NCBI RefSeq assembly: GCF_003668635.1
Contig: NZ_RCWH01000006.1
Coordinates: forward strand, 1-64,000
Source of the DNA: Planomicrobium sp. Y74
GTDB taxonomy: Bacteria; Bacillota; Bacilli; Bacillales_A; Planococcaceae
Reading direction: 5' to 3'
Length of the DNA: 64,000 bases
Positions within the stretch are counted from its first letter, which is position 1; each line of letters opens with the position of its first letter. This document shows, piece after piece, positions 49,912 through 57,732 of the stretch. The notes beneath the pieces were generated by a model. It searched no databases. It was not told the DNA's origin and saw only the letters and a program-made list of their open reading frames with translations. Made by a program: the position numbers and the translations under genes.

Positions 49912-50334
49912 TTGAGTGCAGCGTTAATCAGAGTTGGTACAGTGTATATTCCGGTACAGAATATTGAGGCTTCCAGCAGTTGGTACATCGGTAATCTGGG
50001 TGTACAGATATCTTATAAAGATAAGGAGAAGGCGATGTTAAACTTTGCTGGCACCAGCTTTTTCTTGGTAAAGGCGAAAGAAAACGAGCACAATTATTTT
50101 TATGATATTCACCTGAATCAAAGATTTCCGATTACATTTGAAGTAAACGGTGTTGATAGATTAAAAGAGCTGCACGAACGGTTTGAGCGAAAAGGAATAA
50201 AAGTTGGCGGCAATGAAGATAGAGGACATACAGGAAGGAATTTTGTTTTTCACGATTTAGATGGAAATATGTTCGATGTATGGAGTGAATTGAGCTCTGC
50301 TTACAAAGCTCTGATAGATAGTACAGTGAAATAA
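49912..50334 (+). CDS. VOC family (glyoxalase/bleomycin-resistance fold) protein
   Basis: 140 aa vicinal-oxygen-chelate fold protein. VGTVYIPVQNIEASSSWYIGNLGVQI begins the first beta-alpha-beta module, and NFVFHDLDGNMFDVWSE ends the second with the likely metal glutamate. TTG 49912, with GGGGGG six bases upstream, is preferred. An ATG at 49897 is alternative. Substrate unknown. Confidence 0.8.
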   Translation: MSAALIRVGTVYIPVQNIEASSSWYIGNLGVQISYKDKEKAMLNFAGTSFFLVKAKENEHNYFYDIHLNQRFPITFEVNGVDRLKELHERFERKGIKVGGNEDRGHTGRNFVFHDLDGNMFDVWSELSSAYKALIDSTVK

Positions 50335-50362
50335 ATCTATAGTACACAAGGGAGGACCAAAA

Positions 50363-50845
50363 ATGATCACCGAAACCGACTTGAAGCATTTAGAGCGTTG
50401 TGTGGAATTGGCGGAAACGGCGTTGGAGAAAGGGGACGAGCCGTTCGGATCCATGCTGGTTTCAGCAGATGGGGAAGTGCTTTTTGAAGACCATAACCAT
50501 GTGGCGGGAGGCGACCATACGCAGCATCCCGAATTTGCGATTGCCAGGTGGGCGGCCAATAACCTGTCTCCTGAAGAACGAAGCAAGGCGACAGTTTATA
50601 CGTCTGGCGAACATTGCCCGATGTGTGCGGCGGCTCACGGCTGGGTCGGCTTGGGCAGGATCGTTTACGCAAGTTCATCGGAACAATTGAGCGGCTGGTT
50701 GAGCGATTTGGGTGCTGCGCCGTCACCTGTCCGGAATTTGGCCATTGAAGATGTAATAAAAGATCCGGTAATCGATGGCCCGGTCCCTGAATTGGCAGAA
50801 CAAGTCCGTCTGCTCCATCGCCAGTTACATGCAAGGAGAAGGTAA
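50363..50845 (+). CDS. Nucleoside/guanine deaminase family protein
   Basis: Zinc-dependent CDA-fold deaminase of 160 aa. The zinc signature is HPE (His55-Pro56-Glu57) instead of the usual HAE, plus PCxxC-type Cys85 and Cys88 (SGEHCPMCAAAH). EPFGSMLVSADGEVL is the conserved substrate-side strand. AGGGAGG precedes the ATG. It lies 28 bp after the VOC gene and is possibly cotranscribed. The substrate (a base or nucleoside) is unproven. Confidence 0.83.
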   Translation: MITETDLKHLERCVELAETALEKGDEPFGSMLVSADGEVLFEDHNHVAGGDHTQHPEFAIARWAANNLSPEERSKATVYTSGEHCPMCAAAHGWVGLGRIVYASSSEQLSGWLSDLGAAPSPVRNLAIEDVIKDPVIDGPVPELAEQVRLLHRQLHARRR

Positions 50846-50904
50846 ACAGGTCGCTTTATAAATGTGTACACTGTTTACATACTGTTATTCATGCCAGTTA
50901 TTTT

Positions 50905-50957
50905 TATAATAGGAGAGCATTTGAAGCTGAAGAACAGCTTTAGATGCTCTTTTTTTG
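50905..50957 (+). other. TATAAT-N4-GAGCA hairpin module 2
   Basis: TATAAT (50905-50910), AGGA, then GAGCATTTGAAGCTG / CAGCTTTAGATGCTC stem (50915-50949) and T8. Same spacing as modules at 49190 and 52810. The surrounding gap 50846-51105 holds nothing else recognisable. Confidence 0.6.
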
Positions 50958-51105
50958 CAGAGTGGTTTTTTCTTTAGATTTCAATCAATAGGAAGAAGTC
51001 TGCCGGAAAATAGCACCGATTTTTCTGCTGTGAAATTCAATTTTCAGGTGCAGAAAATTGCCGATATGAATTTTACAAATTTATGAAAAAATTTTATACA
51101 TGACT

Positions 51106-51134
51106 TTGACACAAATAAAATAAAGAAGTAAACT
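51106..51134 (+). promoter_or_regulatory. tcyP promoter
   Basis: TTGACA (51106-51111), 17-bp spacer, TAAACT (51129-51134), 85 bp before the start. No S-box or T-box is seen. Confidence 0.75.
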
Positions 51135-51218
51135 ATTCTGAGTGGATTAGTCGGATTAAAGCGTTAAAGTGTGTGCGTTTCGATTAATTACATTACAAGT
51201 GAAGGAGAGTGGATACAG

Positions 51219-52613
51219 GTGGATATTTTGTTTGTTTTATTGAATGTTTTAATTATGCTCGCACTTATCGGTATTTTATTTTACATGCAGAAAAAACATG
51301 TTTCTTTCAGTAAACGTGTACTTACCGGGCTAGTTCTTGGTATATTGCTGGGGACATTTTTGCAGATGGCTTATCAGCCGGAATCAGCGGTAGTCAGCAC
51401 CACGACTGACTGGTTTAATATTGTCGGCAGAGGTTATGTAAGCCTATTGATGATGATTGTAATCCCGCTTATTATGGTGTCGATCATTCAGTCGATTATC
51501 AATCTGGATAAGTCTTCTGATTTAGGGAAAATGTCAGCATGGATCATCGGTATCTTGGTGGCAACCGCAATGGCAGCAGCACTTGTCGGTATTGCTGCCG
51601 CATCAGTCTTTAACTTGGATGCTGGACAAATCCAGGCCGGACAAGCGGAAAGTGATCGGGGCATCGCTTTGGAAGAAAGATTAGGTACGGTTGAAGATTT
51701 GACGATACCGCAGCAAATCTTAAGTTTTATCCCGTCGAATCCATTTTTGGACATGACAGGTGCCCGTGCCACTTCCACAATCGCAATAGTCATTTTTTCA
51801 ATTATTGTCGGGGTTGCTGTTCTTGGAGTCCGCAGAAAACAAGAAGAGCAGGCACAGGTTTTTATTAATTGGATGAATGCCATTTATGCGATTGTAATGC
51901 GGATCGTTACACTGATCCTTCGGTTGACGCCATATGGTATTTTAGCGTTGATGGCAAACACAGTTGCAAGCACGAATGTCGGAGGAATTCTGGAATTAGG
52001 TAAATTTGTAGGGGCTTCCTATGTTGCCTTACTAGCGATGTTTATTATACATTTAATCGTAATCGGCTTGTTTGGACTCAATCCTTTAACATTCCTTCGG
52101 AAAGTCCTGCCAGTGCTCGGCTTCGCCTTTACGTCACGTTCGAGCGCAGGAACGATTCCGCTTAATATTCAAACGCAGAAAAATAGCCTTGGAGTAGATC
52201 AGGGCAGTGCCAATATGTCTGCCTCATTCGGGGCAACCATCGGTCAAAATGGATGTGCGGGAATCTACCCAGCGATGTTGGCTGTTATGATTGCTCCATC
52301 GCAGGGAATCGATCCATTCACTCCTATGTTCATCGCTCAATTGGTTCTGATTGTTGGAATAACCTCGTTTGGTATTGCCGGAGTTGGCGGCGGTGCAACT
52401 TTTGCAGCGTTGATCGTACTTTCTTCCATGGGTCTGCCTGTAGCTTTAGCGGGTCTGCTTATTTCTGTAGAGCCATTGATTGATATGGGCCGTACAGCAT
52501 TAAACGTAAATGGAGCAATGTTATCAGGTACATTAACTTCCAAGATCATGAAGAAGCTCAATATAAAAACATTTAATGATACTGGGACGATAGAAAAAGA
52601 AGTGACTATTTAA
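51219..52613 (+). CDS. tcyP: L-cystine symporter TcyP
   Basis: Dicarboxylate/amino acid:cation symporter family (DAACS) protein importing L-cystine. About ten membrane segments. FYMQKKHVSFSKRVLTGLVLGILLG at the N-terminus and the conserved FTSRSSAGTIPLNIQTQ and GATIGQNGCAGIYPAMLAVMIAP segments match TcyP. GTG 51219, with AAGGAGAG nine bases upstream, gives 464 aa and aligns with relatives. Starting at 51171 would add 16 unlikely residues. Confidence 0.92.
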   Translation: MDILFVLLNVLIMLALIGILFYMQKKHVSFSKRVLTGLVLGILLGTFLQMAYQPESAVVSTTTDWFNIVGRGYVSLLMMIVIPLIMVSIIQSIINLDKSSDLGKMSAWIIGILVATAMAAALVGIAAASVFNLDAGQIQAGQAESDRGIALEERLGTVEDLTIPQQILSFIPSNPFLDMTGARATSTIAIVIFSIIVGVAVLGVRRKQEEQAQVFINWMNAIYAIVMRIVTLILRLTPYGILALMANTVASTNVGGILELGKFVGASYVALLAMFIIHLIVIGLFGLNPLTFLRKVLPVLGFAFTSRSSAGTIPLNIQTQKNSLGVDQGSANMSASFGATIGQNGCAGIYPAMLAVMIAPSQGIDPFTPMFIAQLVLIVGITSFGIAGVGGGATFAALIVLSSMGLPVALAGLLISVEPLIDMGRTALNVNGAMLSGTLTSKIMKKLNIKTFNDTGTIEKEVTI

Positions 52614-52656
52614 AAGCTGTGCTTTTCCTAGTTCCCTAAATGAATAAAATGAAGTG

Positions 52657-52690
52657 AAGGACCTCCATCAAATGATGGAGGTCCTTTTAA
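52657..52690 (+). terminator. tcyP terminator
   Basis: Stem AAGGACCTCCATC / GATGGAGGTCCTT, AAAT loop, TTTT. Confidence 0.85.
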
Positions 52691-52809
52691 AATGAATCTT
52701 TATCAGCGGTGGCTCCGTTCAGGAAAATGTTCCAGGCATAAATTGGCTTCTCTATTGATATTAGAAAACTGACTTTTAAGAGCGGCCCTTTCTTCGCTCC
52801 AAATCTTGT

Positions 52810-52859
52810 TATAATGTAAGAGCACCAAAAGCTGATTCAGCTTTGGATGCTCTTTTTTT
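52810..52859 (+). other. TATAAT-N4-GAGCA hairpin module 3
   Basis: Extended -10 TGTTATAAT (TATAAT 52810-52815), GTAA, then GAGCACCAAAAGCTG / CAGCTTTGGATGCTC (52820-52852) and T7. It follows a separate complete tcyP terminator, so it is not needed to end tcyP and may be its own unit or an attenuator for the next gene. Confidence 0.6.
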
Positions 52860-52902
52860 GTACGCAACACGGATTTTACTAGCCAGGGAGTTGGAATTAG
52901 AG

Positions 52903-54096
52903 ATGAACAAGAAAGACATAGCCGATATCCGCAAACGGTTTAAGCTGGATACGGATTTACTCAAAATCGCTGAAATTTATAATGTATATATCCAAAAGGA
53001 AAGCAGTGAAATTTTTCATGAAGAGAGCCGCTCATTTTCTTTATTGGACCGAGAGCAGCAGGAACTGTTTCTTGCTAACTTCAAAAAGGTATTGGGCGGA
53101 AAGCTGGATCAGAAGCTGTTTGAAGTGAAGTTCCAGCCACAGGAAGAGGGACAGACGGACCACACGCAGCATCTTCTCTATGAAGGACTTGAGGCGGATG
53201 ACAAGGCTGAATGGCTTGAGAATATGCAGCAGCTTGCTTTGAAGATGGTGCAGGACAAACAGTATGAAAAGGACATGGTGGTTACTTTCATTCGCGGGAC
53301 TTATTTTAAGACGACGAAGCGCGAAGCGGATGAAACGGAAATCGATATGCGCGATGAAGTGTTTACGACGCCGTTCATCCTGTGCAGCATGAACACGACT
53401 GAGCTTCCGAAAAGTTCGCTGGTGTTCGATTTCGTTGAGAAGGAATTCAAATCGAATCTGGTGACGGATCCGGTCATCAAATTGACTTCGCCGATCGGCG
53501 GATTCCTGTTCCCGAGTTTTACGGACAATGCGGCGGATATCCACCGTGTGCTGTATGCAGCGAGCAAGGCGAATAAACCAGATTTCCAGTTTATCGAAAA
53601 TGTATTGAACGGAGATGAAATCGTCACGGCTGAGGAAGACAAAGCAGTGTTCGAGGAAATCGTTAAAGCCGTCATTGGCGACGAAGTGAATTCAAAAACG
53701 CTGGCTAACGTCTACGACGAAATCAATGCCATGCTGGTGGTCGATGAGGAGTACGACGACGAAGACGAAGAGGCGCCTGTGCTGGATGCGAAAGAAATGG
53801 AACGTGTGCTGAAGGCGAGTGGCGTGAAGGATTTGAGTACAGAAAAAGTGGAACGGGCATTCCAGCAGGTCGTAGAAGACCGCAATTACGAGATGAAAGC
53901 CAGCCACATTGTGCCAAGCTACGCTTCAAAATCGATTAAAATCAGCACGAAAGTCGCAGACATCAAGATCAGCCCACAAGACTTACGTTACGTCAAAGAA
54001 GTCAATTACAACGGCAAGCGGTGTTTGCTGATCGAAGTGGAAGAAGACACAATCATCGAAGGGTTCAAGCTGATTGCGGAAGAGGAATTGGAGTAG
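52903..54096 (+). CDS. DUF4317 domain-containing protein
   Basis: 397-aa cytoplasmic protein of a Firmicutes family without known function. It begins MNKKDIADIRKRFKLDTDLLKIAEIYNVYIQKES, has a strongly acidic stretch (VDEEYDDEDEEAP, about 304-316) and ends in a YVKEVNYNGKRCLLIEVEEDTIIEGFKL segment. The start ATG 52903 fits the family N-terminus, although the ribosome site (GGGAG, 12 bases away) is poor. A longer frame from 52843 would begin inside hairpin module 3. Confidence 0.85.
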   Translation: MNKKDIADIRKRFKLDTDLLKIAEIYNVYIQKESSEIFHEESRSFSLLDREQQELFLANFKKVLGGKLDQKLFEVKFQPQEEGQTDHTQHLLYEGLEADDKAEWLENMQQLALKMVQDKQYEKDMVVTFIRGTYFKTTKREADETEIDMRDEVFTTPFILCSMNTTELPKSSLVFDFVEKEFKSNLVTDPVIKLTSPIGGFLFPSFTDNAADIHRVLYAASKANKPDFQFIENVLNGDEIVTAEEDKAVFEEIVKAVIGDEVNSKTLANVYDEINAMLVVDEEYDDEDEEAPVLDAKEMERVLKASGVKDLSTEKVERAFQQVVEDRNYEMKASHIVPSYASKSIKISTKVADIKISPQDLRYVKEVNYNGKRCLLIEVEEDTIIEGFKLIAEEELE

Positions 54097-54116
54097 GAGA
54101 AAGAAGAATCACGAAA

Positions 54117-54173
54117 TAAACCTCATTTAACCTGGCTGCGGAGAACCGCAACAGGTCTAAATGAGGTTTTTCT
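54117..54173. terminator. Bidirectional terminator between convergent genes
   Basis: Stem AAACCTCATTTA / TAAATGAGGTTT with inner CCTG/CAGG and GCGG/CCGC pairs. T-runs follow on both strands. It serves DUF4317 (plus) and DUF4188 (minus). Confidence 0.85.
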
Positions 54174-54177
54174 GTTT

Positions 54178-54675
54178 CTAGGTATTGGCCGCCTTTACAT
54201 TTTCCTTTCGGAGCCGCTTTTGTGCCGAAATGCGTTCTTTGGTAATCGGCACATGCTCCAACGCTTTTCCTAATCCGTAAAGAGGCATATTTCCGTAAAT
54301 CGATTCGTAATTCCCGGCTTTCAATTCATAGGTTTCATGATAAATCCCGACCGCATCATTACTGCCCACTTTTTTGTTGAAGTTTTTCCAGGCTGTCAAA
54401 TGCTTATCGTTTTTTGCGTAAGCCAGCAAGTCTTCGGTGGAGCGCCAATATTGGATCATGACAGTAGTTCTGAGTCCAAAATAGCTTTCCATGGACAAAA
54501 AGCCTAATTCGTCTTTATTTGTGTAGAGCTCCTTAATCATTCCGGGCATAGCGTTGAATACAGGCAGCCATTTGCGAACGGCGAGCCGGTTGTTGATGCG
54601 CATGCCGATAAGGAAGACGACGATGTCCTCATTGTTCTCGGTTGTGAAGCGTCCGGGATAAACTTTATTGGCCAT
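54178..54675 (-). CDS. DUF4188 / monooxygenase-like protein
   Basis: 165 aa dimeric alpha-beta barrel-type protein: VVFLIGMRINNRLAVRKWLPVFNAMPGMIKEL, then YWRSTEDLLAYAKNDKHLTAWKNFNKK and VGIYHETYELKAGNYESIYGNMPLYGLGKA. The family is annotated as DUF4188 with possible heme-free monooxygenase relatives. The reaction is unknown. It starts two bases after the PadR-type regulator gene ends, so the two form an operon and it is probably the regulator's target. Confidence 0.8.
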   Translation of the reverse strand: MANKVYPGRFTTENNEDIVVFLIGMRINNRLAVRKWLPVFNAMPGMIKELYTNKDELGFLSMESYFGLRTTVMIQYWRSTEDLLAYAKNDKHLTAWKNFNKKVGSNDAVGIYHETYELKAGNYESIYGNMPLYGLGKALEHVPITKERISAQKRLRKENVKAANT

Positions 54676-54677
54676 TT

Positions 54678-55241
54678 CTATTCCTCCTCTTTCTCCAACT
54701 GTTCAAGAGTGAAAATGCACCAGTCAATTGCAGCTTCTGTTACCCGTTTTCCATAATCCAGCGTAAACAGCCAGTACTTTGTATCTTCCCCCTTTGCCTT
54801 GTTACTCGTAATAAAGTGTTCGATGCTTGCATAAGTAGCGTAACGGCTTTCCAACTTCTGTTTATATTCCTCCAGTTGGAATACCGTTTTTTCCTTGGAC
54901 TGATGGCGTCCAAAAAACAGTTTCAGCAAGATTTCATTTCGCTCAACCGGTACTTGTTCTATCGGTTCTTCCAGCCACTTTTTCAGAACTTCTTTACCTT
55001 TTGAAGTCAGGTGATATTCATTTTTGCCCGGCTTCAACTCGGGTGACAGAGTAGTGACGGTTGCCAAGTCCTCTTCGACAAGTAACTTCAGGGTCGGATA
55101 AATCTGGCCGTAACTGATTTTCCAAAAATGATTCAGGCTTTGATCAATCAATTGCTTGATTGCATAGCCAGACCTGCATTCAGTCGTCAATATTCCTAAT
55201 ATCGCATATGTTGTATGATTATATTTTTTCAATTGGCTCAT
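54678..55241 (-). CDS. PadR family transcriptional regulator
   Basis: 187 aa. N-terminal winged helix YAILGILTTECRSGYAIKQLIDQSLNHFWKISYGQIYPTLKLLVEEDLAT and the C-terminal helical dimerisation region (YKQKLESRYATYASIEHF) match PadR-s2. The start is uncertain. ATG 55241 is chosen. ATG 55259 would place the operator in the coding region and TTG 55232 is also possible. Two dyad-symmetric sites overlap its promoter, suggesting that it represses itself and the DUF4188 gene. Confidence 0.85.
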   Translation of the reverse strand: MSQLKKYNHTTYAILGILTTECRSGYAIKQLIDQSLNHFWKISYGQIYPTLKLLVEEDLATVTTLSPELKPGKNEYHLTSKGKEVLKKWLEEPIEQVPVERNEILLKLFFGRHQSKEKTVFQLEEYKQKLESRYATYASIEHFITSNKAKGEDTKYWLFTLDYGKRVTEAAIDWCIFTLEQLEKEEE

Positions 55242-55243
55242 CC

Positions 55244-55301
55244 TATCTAAAAGATACATATCTATTAGATATATAATACGGTGACACTTCCGGTAAGTAA
55301 A
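55244..55301 (-). promoter_or_regulatory. PadR operon promoter with two palindromic operators
   Basis: Minus strand -35 TTTACT (55296-55301), 17-bp spacer, -10 TATTAT (55273-55278). Perfect palindromes ATATCTATTAGATAT (55258-55272, plus strand) and TATCTAAAAGATA (55244-55256) abut the -10 and the expected start, a layout typical of PadR autorepression. Confidence 0.7.
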
Positions 55302-55374
55302 GTCGGAATGATCGGTATAATTAAAATGGTACGAATGAAAGCTGACTGGCCATAAAAATTAGTGAACAAAGGAA

Positions 55375-55400
55375 AAAAAGCACCCGATGAGGTGCTTTTC
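55375..55400 (-). terminator. Terminator for the AraC-family gene
   Basis: Minus strand stem GAAAAGCACC...GGTGCTTTT followed by TTTTTCC. It lies beyond the family-A repeat copy, in the AraC transcript direction. Confidence 0.7.
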
Positions 55401-55403
55401 TAT

Positions 55404-55467
55404 TGTCCAGACTCCAGCCGCCCAGCTCCTCGGGTCAAAGGCTGCTCCTGCATCTCTTCGCTGTCGC
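55404..55467 (-). repeat. Structured dispersed repeat, family A, partial copy 5
   Basis: The right half of the family-A unit on the minus strand, ending GGAGTCTGGACA, preceded by the ATGCAGGAGCAG segment shared with the enlarged units at 9906 and 23176. It is downstream of and co-oriented with the AraC-family gene and just before a terminator. The remaining 55468-55571 is featureless. Confidence 0.8.
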
Positions 55468-55571
55468 ATTTCTTTATTATTACAGCAAGATTTGGATAGT
55501 AAAGAAATGTAGCCGCAGTTACATTGGAGTTAACCTTAGAAAGGAGCGGCGATGTTGCTTAAAGCGAAAAT

Positions 55572-56441
55572 TCAAGTGGCCAGATCAATGGGCAATTTTT
55601 TAATAGGGGCGAAAATATGGTAATCCGTTTCAAGGTTGTGCACATCGGCAAAAACCTGGATTAGTTCAATGTCTGTTTCTTCCGTTTCCTGCTTTGAAAT
55701 CTTTAAGAATCTGGCGTAATCCGTTTTCAGTACATCGCCGATATCCAGCAGATCCCCGGAATACTTGAACCTGGCACAGAAAAGTGGCGGGACATCGACA
55801 GTAAAGTAGAAAGGTTCATCAATCTTCAGTTCATGCGGGATGCCGAACAGCACTTTAAAGCGGGTGGAATCCGGTTGGCAATTGGAATAGATGACGTAGC
55901 AGGGGCCGTTCACCGTTTCATCAATCCGGTTCAACAGCATTTGAGCATGAGCACGAATCTCGGTTTTGTAAGCTTCGGTTTTCAAATCGACTTCGAAAGC
56001 GATGCCACTGAGTCGGATCATTTCGATTTCCGTCAGACTGAAATCTGCGACGACATCTCCATTGATGTTCTTGATGGACCTTCTCACTACCGCGGGCAAA
56101 GGTTCAGGGACAATCGAGGCGCCTCCTGTCTTCAACATACTTGGCGCTATGCCATATCGTCGTTTGAAAGCCCGAGTAAACGAAGACTGCGTACCGAAAT
56201 TCAATTGGTAGGCAATGTCTGTCAGTGAGCCGTCATTGTTTTGGATCAGCGGGAGCGAAGCATTGAGCCTTCTCGCCAGCGTGTAATCATTTAAGGAACA
56301 GCCCATCATAGCTGAGAACAAACGGTGAAAATAAAATTTGGACATATTCAAATTTCCCGCTACCGCATCCAATGACAGGGGCTGCTGCAGATTGTCTTCA
56401 ATATGCAATAAAGCGCGCTCCACGACTTCATGATGATCCAC
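55572..56441 (-). CDS. AraC family regulator with GyrI-like effector domain
   Basis: 289 aa. The N-terminal double helix-turn-helix (about 8-105) is LSLDAVAGNLNMSKFYFHRLFSAMMGCSLNDY and LTDIAYQLNFGTQSSFTRAFKRRYGIAPS. The C-terminal GyrI-like small-molecule-binding domain (about 130-285) is of the Rob/SoxS-type multidrug regulator class. GTG start with AAGGAGGT upstream. It is divergent from a membrane-protein gene 102 bp away, a probable target. Confidence 0.9.
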   Translation of the reverse strand: MDHHEVVERALLHIEDNLQQPLSLDAVAGNLNMSKFYFHRLFSAMMGCSLNDYTLARRLNASLPLIQNNDGSLTDIAYQLNFGTQSSFTRAFKRRYGIAPSMLKTGGASIVPEPLPAVVRRSIKNINGDVVADFSLTEIEMIRLSGIAFEVDLKTEAYKTEIRAHAQMLLNRIDETVNGPCYVIYSNCQPDSTRFKVLFGIPHELKIDEPFYFTVDVPPLFCARFKYSGDLLDIGDVLKTDYARFLKISKQETEETDIELIQVFADVHNLETDYHIFAPIKKLPIDLAT

Positions 56442-56543
56442 TCAGAATCCACCTCCTTATTTATCTGTATTTTCAGGTAATTATAGCACTTCTGCTGTTC
56501 TGAAGGTGAAAGGGATTTTAAATTAATGAATGGAGGAAAGAAC

Positions 56544-57215
56544 ATGCAAAATGTATATCAGGCCGAAAAAAGCAAAAAGCGAATAACGCCGGCACTGCTC
56601 ATTCGTTTCTCAGGATTGTTCGGGGCAATGGCAGGTGTATTGTTCATAGCGATACAAGTAGTCCATCCGCCGGATCAATTGGCTTCAGTCGGTACGGATT
56701 CATGGGTGATCGTCGCTGCCCTGACAAGTGTAATGGCGATTTTCAACGTATTAGGTATTACAGGGATTTATGCCGCACAGGTGAAAGAAAGCGGCTGGCC
56801 CGGGTTGCTAGGTTATCTCACTTTCAGTCTGTTTTGGTTGGCTACACTTGTGTTCAGTTTTATTGAAGCGCTCGTTCTTCCGGTTTTAACTTCCAGTGCG
56901 CCGGAATTCGTTGAAGGGTTCCTTGGGATTTTCGGAGGTTTTGCAAGCAGTGTTGACCTTGGTTACCTGCCGGTGCTGGTGCCGCTGGCAGGCGCCATGT
57001 ATATTTTGGGCGGGCTTGTGCTTGGCGTGGCGATCTTTCGTGCTCGCGTCCTGCCGCGTTTTTCGGGTGTGCTGCTGGCCATAAGTGCTATTGCGACTCT
57101 CACTGCAGCAGTTATTCCGCATCCATTCGACCGGATTCTGGCAGTTCCAATGGGGATTACGCTGATTTGGCTGGGCTATATTCTTTGGTCGGAGCGCAAA
57201 GAGAAAAAGAATTAA
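56544..57215 (+). CDS. Hypothetical polytopic membrane protein
   Basis: 223 aa with about six spans: FSGLFGAMAGVLFIAIQVV, WVIVAALTSVMAIFNVLGITGIYA, LLGYLTFSLFWLATLVFSFIEALVL, YLPVLVPLAGAMYILGGLVLGVAIF, FSGVLLAISAIATLTAAVIP and ILAVPMGITLIWLGYILW. It resembles DUF4386-type proteins but I am not certain. ATG 56544 with GGAGGA seven bases upstream. Divergent from the AraC-type regulator, which suggests control by it. Confidence 0.75.
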   Translation: MQNVYQAEKSKKRITPALLIRFSGLFGAMAGVLFIAIQVVHPPDQLASVGTDSWVIVAALTSVMAIFNVLGITGIYAAQVKESGWPGLLGYLTFSLFWLATLVFSFIEALVLPVLTSSAPEFVEGFLGIFGGFASSVDLGYLPVLVPLAGAMYILGGLVLGVAIFRARVLPRFSGVLLAISAIATLTAAVIPHPFDRILAVPMGITLIWLGYILWSERKEKKN

Positions 57216-57228
57216 AGAAGTGGGAATT

Positions 57229-57273
57229 AAAAAGCCTGCATTGCTGAAATCTCCAGTTGATGAAGGCTTTTTC
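57229..57273 (+). terminator. Terminator of the membrane-protein gene
   Basis: Stem AAAAGCCT / AAGGCTTTTT with a long loop, T-run. Confidence 0.55.
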
Positions 57274-57276
57274 TGG

Positions 57277-57522
57277 TTATTGCAATGAAATTCTTGCCAA
57301 GCTGTCATTTAAATAGTCGATAGTTCCTTTGATATTGCCAATGCCTTTGATTTCAAGTTGGCTAGCCGATTCGACTGGCGGGTTTTCGATAAAGACTTCC
57401 AACAAATTTATTGTCATGAAGTCCGAATCAAAATGAGTGAGCACCGGTTTGCAATGAAAAGGAAAATGCTTTAAATTTAATTGACTTTTCAAACTACAAA
57501 TTGTAGGATAATGAATAACCAA
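57277..57522 (-). CDS. Doubtful small ORF
   Basis: An 81-codon frame with no recognisable family (MTINLLEVFIENPPVESASQLEIKGIGNIKGTIDYLNDSL in its second half). It overlaps the promoter of the SAM riboswitch on the other strand and has no clear ribosome site. It is listed because the gap 57274-57480 is otherwise empty. It may be a decayed gene. Confidence 0.2.
   Translation of the reverse strand: MVIHYPTICSLKSQLNLKHFPFHCKPVLTHFDSDFMTINLLEVFIENPPVESASQLEIKGIGNIKGTIDYLNDSLARISLQ
57481..57509 (+). promoter_or_regulatory. Promoter of SAM riboswitch 1
   Basis: TTGACT (57481-57486), 17-bp spacer, TAGGAT (57504-57509), about 30 bp before the aptamer. Confidence 0.65.
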
Positions 57523-57535
57523 TTGAATAACGACT

Positions 57536-57637
57536 TTCTTATCAAGAGAGGTGGAGGGATTTGGCCCTTTGAAGCCTCAGCAACAGACTGCAAAGTACTG
57601 TGCTAAATCCAATAGCGCTACAGCTTGAAGATGAGAA
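57536..57637 (+). ncRNA. SAM-I (S-box) riboswitch 1
   Basis: Closing helix CTTATC / GATGAG with conserved AAGAGAGGTGGAGGGA, GGCCC, GAAGCCTCAGCAAC, and GTGCTAAATCC. This is the S-box aptamer: P1 kink-turn side, pseudoknot and core. The transcript then meets a terminator (57661-57697) upstream of the cyclase-family gene, so the gene should be shut off when SAM is high. Confidence 0.93.
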
Positions 57638-57660
57638 GAGAAATTTGACTTTATACTGCC

Positions 57661-57697
57661 AAACCCTCTTCTTTATCCAGGAAGAGGTTTTTTTATT
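57661..57697 (+). terminator. SAM riboswitch 1 terminator
   Basis: Stem AACC-CTCTTC / GAAGAGGTTT with a nine-base loop and T7. This is the expression platform of the riboswitch. Confidence 0.88.
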
Positions 57698-57732
57698 GCC
57701 CTCTATCCATGATCCCCAAGGAGGAATTTTAC

